64,000 nucleotides of DNA from Desulfobacteraceae bacterium. GTDB taxonomy: Bacteria > Desulfobacterota > Desulfobacteria > Desulfobacterales > Desulfobacteraceae. Position numbers and translations under genes: made by a program. The notes beneath the pieces were generated by a model. It was not told where the DNA came from and did not search any database. It saw nothing but the letters and a program-made list of their open reading frames with translations. Numbering within the stretch: the first letter of the stretch is position 1; each line of letters starts with the position of its first letter. Of this stretch, positions 60,986 to 64,000 are shown piece after piece. The stretch lies in assembly GCA_016744295.1 (NCBI GenBank), contig JADGEQ010000026.1, positions 33,924-97,923 on the forward strand, in the 5' to 3' direction.

Positions 60986-61858
60986 ATGATTCATGAGAAC
61001 GTAGATAAAGCAAAAAAGACCCAGGGATGTCCCTCCCAGGACGGTGGGAATGCAGCACAAAAACAGCAGGAACAAAAGGCAATGATCAAGGATACCCTAG
61101 GCAAGATAAAACATAAGATATTTGTTTTAAGCGGCAAAGGCGGGGTTGGGAAAAGCAGTGTATCAGCAAACCTGGCGGCCAGTCTGTCTAAAAAAGGGTA
61201 TAAAACAGGTCTCATGGATGTGGATGTCCACGGCCCTTCCATTGCCCATATGCTAGGATTAACAGAGCTTTTGGACATTAGTCCCGACCAACAGCTGCTC
61301 ATGCCCAAACAGGTCAATGAAAACCTCAAGGTGGTATCGGTCCAGGCATTGATGCAGGACAAGGACCAGGCCATCATCTGGCGGGGACCTGCCAAAACCG
61401 GAATGATTCAGCAATTTGTAGGTAATGTGGAGTGGGGTGAACTTGATTTTTTGATTATTGATGCCCCTCCGGGCACAGGAGACGAGCCCCTGACCGTTGT
61501 CCAGAACATTCCAGAAGCCCTGGGCGTAATTGTCACCACCCCCCAGGAAGTGGCCCTGTCCGATGTGAGAAAATCCATCTCTTTTTGTAAGACAGTTAAG
61601 ATGAAGACCCTTGGCCTTGTGGAAAATATGGCGGCCTTTAAATGCCCCCATTGCAACGAACCCATTGACCTGTTTAAAAATGGCGGAGGTGCAAAAACCG
61701 CTAAATCACAGGGACTTGAGTTTCTGGGATCCCTTCCCTTTGACACCCGGGTGGTGAGTTCTGGGGATGAGGGAGTACCGGTCATGTTTGGAGAGACACC
61801 AACAGAATTTACCCAAGCATTTGATACGGTTGTGGACAATATTTTAAAGCAATTGTAG
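60986..61858 (+). CDS. Mrp/ApbC-family Fe-S cluster carrier ATPase
   Basis: 290 residues. P-loop G50-K-G-G-V-G-K-S57 in V-L-S-G-K-G-G-V-G-K-S-S, the D-V-D-V-H-G-P-S-I switch and a C-P-H-C pair that bridges an Fe-S cluster between subunits. The N-terminus is a short lysine/glutamine-rich stretch rather than the MIP18 domain of longer ApbC proteins, matching the NBP35-like shorter form common in anaerobes. It transfers 4Fe-4S clusters to apoproteins. AAAGGAGA lies upstream of the ATG at 60986. Confidence 0.92.
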   Translation: MIHENVDKAKKTQGCPSQDGGNAAQKQQEQKAMIKDTLGKIKHKIFVLSGKGGVGKSSVSANLAASLSKKGYKTGLMDVDVHGPSIAHMLGLTELLDISPDQQLLMPKQVNENLKVVSVQALMQDKDQAIIWRGPAKTGMIQQFVGNVEWGELDFLIIDAPPGTGDEPLTVVQNIPEALGVIVTTPQEVALSDVRKSISFCKTVKMKTLGLVENMAAFKCPHCNEPIDLFKNGGGAKTAKSQGLEFLGSLPFDTRVVSSGDEGVPVMFGETPTEFTQAFDTVVDNILKQL

Positions 61859-61867
61859 CCAATATCA

Positions 61868-63037
61868 TTGACTGATAATTTAAAAAAAGCCAGGGAACTT
61901 AAAGCGTTTCTAACCCTCCGGGAACGAGAAACCCTGGGTGAACTGGCTTGTTTTTCCCACACTGCTAAAAGGCGATGGTCCGAGGCCCGATCAGAGAATG
62001 AATACCGACAGGCCTTTAGCACCGATGCTGACAGAATCTTAAATTCCATGGCCTTTACCCGGTACATTGATAAAACCCAGGTTTTTTCCCTGATAAAAAA
62101 CGACCACCTGACCCACAGGGTTCTCCATGTTCAGCTGGTCTCCCGTGTGGCCAGGACCATTGGTCGGTATCTTAGGTTAAATGAGGACCTCATTGAAGCG
62201 GCCAGCCTGGGCCATGACATTGGCCATCCTCCCTTTGGCCATGACGGAGAACTCTTTTTATCAAAACTAACCCATGCCCACGGGGCCGGACACTTCCACC
62301 ATAACCTTCAAAGCATTCAATTTCTGGACCGGATAGAAAAAGGGGGACAGGGATGGAACCTGAGCATCCAGACCATGGATGCCATTGTCTGTCACAATGG
62401 AGAGGCCCACTCAGAAAAACTGATTCCAATAGGGGATCGCTCCCTTGCAGATTTTAATGCAATGATCCGGGAGGTCAAGTCCAAAGCTGTCTGCAACGAA
62501 ATTCCCATGACCATGGAGGGATGCGTGGTCAGAATGGCCGATACCATCAGCTATATCGGCCGGGATCTGGAGGATGCCATCCGCCTGGGCCTCATTACCC
62601 GGGATCAGATCCCCAAAGAATGCAAAAAAGCACTGGGCCAAACCAATGGAACCATTGTTTTCAACCTGGTGACAGACCTGATTCACAACAGCCTTGGAAA
62701 ACCATTTATAGGGTTTTCATCTCCCATATCCCATGCGTTAAAAGCGCTTAAAAAATTTAATTATACCTATATTTATAAAAACCCGGTAATCAAAAAACAT
62801 TTGTCTTCCATTCAAGATATATTCACATATTTGTTTGAGCAATATCTGGTTGACCTTGAAAATGAACAGGCATCATCTGATATTTTTAAAAAATTCTTAA
62901 ATGGAATGAACCGGGACTACAGGGAGGATCATACCCATCCCGAGATTGTCAGGGATTTTATTTCAGGCATGACAGATTCCTATTTTATCCGCCAGGCACC
63001 TGCCCATCTCACACCGGAATATATTGACAATGTTTAA
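61868..63037 (+). CDS. dGTPase-like HD-domain triphosphohydrolase
   Basis: 389 residues. TTG 61868 is the only start that keeps the conserved N-terminal segment F-S-T-D-A-D-R-I-L-N-S; the next ATG would remove it. The HD site is H-R-V-L-H-V ... L-G-H-D-I-G-H-P-P-F-G-H, with the later V-R-M-A-D-T-I-S-Y-I supplying the last metal ligand. These enzymes release tripolyphosphate from dNTPs. It starts 9 bases after the Mrp gene and overlaps the next by 8, so it lies in one operon. Confidence 0.88.
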   Translation: MTDNLKKARELKAFLTLRERETLGELACFSHTAKRRWSEARSENEYRQAFSTDADRILNSMAFTRYIDKTQVFSLIKNDHLTHRVLHVQLVSRVARTIGRYLRLNEDLIEAASLGHDIGHPPFGHDGELFLSKLTHAHGAGHFHHNLQSIQFLDRIEKGGQGWNLSIQTMDAIVCHNGEAHSEKLIPIGDRSLADFNAMIREVKSKAVCNEIPMTMEGCVVRMADTISYIGRDLEDAIRLGLITRDQIPKECKKALGQTNGTIVFNLVTDLIHNSLGKPFIGFSSPISHALKALKKFNYTYIYKNPVIKKHLSSIQDIFTYLFEQYLVDLENEQASSDIFKKFLNGMNRDYREDHTHPEIVRDFISGMTDSYFIRQAPAHLTPEYIDNV

Positions 63038-63758
63038 AGACAGACATGCCTACCGCAGATACCATGATAAACCAGGGCTTGTCTCCTTTGAAATAACAGT
63101 CAAAGAGACCAACTTGAATATCCAGGCCCAAACAGATCTGACAGACCAGGCCATCAAATCGGCTTTAAAATACAGACACTATATTGAAACCCATATCCTG
63201 AAATACCCGGAATTTTCAACCTCCCTTTCCTCCCTACCCTCTTTTGCATTAGCCCCGGGCATTATCATTGACATGACAGAAGCGGCAATGCAAACGAATG
63301 TAGGGCCCATGGCTGCCGTGGCAGGCGCAATGGCCGAGTACGTTGGAAAGGATCTTCTGGAGCTGTCAGATGAAGTGGTGGTGGAAAACGGAGGCGATAT
63401 TTTTATTCGATCAAACACCCAAACCGTGTTCAGTATTTATGCCGGAGATTCCCCTTTGAGCATGACCACGGGTATCCTGGTTGAACCGCAAAACACCCCC
63501 TTTGCCATGTGCACCTCCTCGGGCACCTTGGGTCACTCCAAAAGTTTTGGTGCGGCCGATGCCGTGAGCGTGCTTGCCCCCTCATGCTGTCTTGCAGATG
63601 CCGCTGCCACAGCACTTTGCAATAGGGTTAAAACAGAGGAGGACATTGAAAAAACAATCCATCTGGGAAAACAGATCCAAAACATCCAGGGCATTGTTAT
63701 TATCAAGGGAAAACAGATCGGGCTCTGGGGAGATCTGAAACTTGTCAGACTCACCTGA
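63030..63758 (+). CDS. UPF0280 family protein
   Basis: The start is ATG 63030, overlapping the previous stop; a TTG at 63024 is less likely. About 242 residues. A-A-M-Q-T-N-V-G-P-M-A-A-V-A-G-A and V-V-E-N-G-G-D-I-F match UPF0280, a family with an ApbE-like core found in anaerobic bacteria and methanogens. The exact reaction is not established; flavin-related chemistry is suggested only by fold. Confidence 0.85.
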   Translation: MFKDRHAYRRYHDKPGLVSFEITVKETNLNIQAQTDLTDQAIKSALKYRHYIETHILKYPEFSTSLSSLPSFALAPGIIIDMTEAAMQTNVGPMAAVAGAMAEYVGKDLLELSDEVVVENGGDIFIRSNTQTVFSIYAGDSPLSMTTGILVEPQNTPFAMCTSSGTLGHSKSFGAADAVSVLAPSCCLADAAATALCNRVKTEEDIEKTIHLGKQIQNIQGIVIIKGKQIGLWGDLKLVRLT

Positions 63759-63767
63759 GCCCGTACA

Positions 63768-64000
63768 TTAATACAGCGTACCCACCTTGGCCTCCACTGC
63801 CCTGACAATACTGCCGTCCCGAAGAAGCGCCTTAACCTTGGCAATATCCGTTGACAAAAGCCTGTCTTCTTTTCTGTAATCCACCTTTTCTCTGATCACC
63901 TCATAGGCGGCCATGGTCCCGTCCCCTGCCTTGAAATTGGTAAATAGATCAATGGCCTGGGCACCGCAGAGCAGTTCAATGGCAATCACCTCTTCTGTAT
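63768..64000 (-). CDS. Aromatic amino acid ammonia-lyase (HutH-like), C-terminal part
   Basis: The minus-strand frame is open from the right edge to TAA at 63770-63768. It carries E-V-I-A-I-E-L-L-C-G-A-Q-A-I-D, the A-A-Y-E-V-I-R-E-K-V segment and D-R-L-L-S-T-D-I, matching the C-terminal helical end of histidine/phenylalanine/tyrosine ammonia-lyases. The MIO active-site region (A-S-G) is outside the window, so substrate choice is open. Convergent with the UPF0280 gene, 9 bases apart. Confidence 0.8.
   Translation of the reverse strand, partial: TEEVIAIELLCGAQAIDLFTNFKAGDGTMAAYEVIREKVDYRKEDRLLSTDIAKVKALLRDGSIVRAVEAKVGTLY

Overview
The window looks like chromosome from a Gram-negative deltaproteobacterial sulfate reducer, most likely Desulfobacteraceae/Desulfobacula-like. 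The support is a TunR-type tungstate/molybdate regulator (a family described from sulfate reducers), many sensor kinases, a complete Mla lipid-transport operon, and paralogues typical of that group. No sulfate-reduction gene is in the window, so the assignment is inference. The boundaries cut two genes: a 7TM-DISM-like receptor at the left edge and an aromatic amino acid ammonia-lyase at the right edge.

Layout. 0.6-8.8 kb: a five-gene operon with a cadherin-type surface protein carrying an N-terminal LEPR-x-x-x-D motif, a TolC-like lipoprotein, two HlyD-type adaptors (one with a GAF-like front) and a polytopic M50 metalloprotease with PqqD-like and HlyD-like parts. It has no ABC ATPase and is the best candidate here for a poorly described export/processing system. 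8.9-11.2 kb: an MFS carrier with a URO-D/methyltransferase-type enzyme. 11.4-12.7 kb: an HD-GYP protein. 12.8-15.6 kb: CBS, PII-like, two DUF1538 membrane proteins and DUF3124. 16.0-18.4 kb: TunR-like regulator plus MOT1-type molybdate/tungstate carrier. 18.6-20.5 kb: PAS-GAF kinase with a cysteine cluster.

20.6-31.6 kb is a mosaic island. At its left edge an intact HIT gene is followed by a deleted pstB fragment. At its right edge a decayed HIT 3' end abuts intact pstB. A third pstB fragment lies inside, and a 42-bp repeat (41/42 identical) flanks the DUF4198/TonB-receptor pair. The island also carries a permease pair with TetR and an orphan branched-chain-type binding protein paired with a hybrid kinase. 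31.6-36.5 kb: pstC-pstA-pstS-pstB. 36.7-39.7 kb: mlaFEDBC, followed by an RsbW-like ATPase.

40-51 kb: housekeeping and small genes (YbaK, RNase HI, nitroreductase, cold-shock protein, CDF exporter), a BlaI/M56 regulatory pair with a possible nested secreted product, a Kazal-like lipoprotein, and several remnants (beta-carbonic anhydrase; a sigma54-activator/4Fe-4S protein chimera). 51.7-55.8 kb: a molybdopterin oxidoreductase, a membrane protein and two MarR regulators. The oxidoreductase and the second MarR gene share an almost identical promoter-operator, so they are probably one regulon. 56-64 kb: LysE exporter, tRNA-Arg(TCT), an RpoH-type sigma factor, TPR lipoprotein, LolB-like lipoprotein, Mrp/ApbC ATPase, dGTPase-like HD protein, UPF0280 protein and the ammonia-lyase end.

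All calls come from reading sequence and recognising families. No database search was run.
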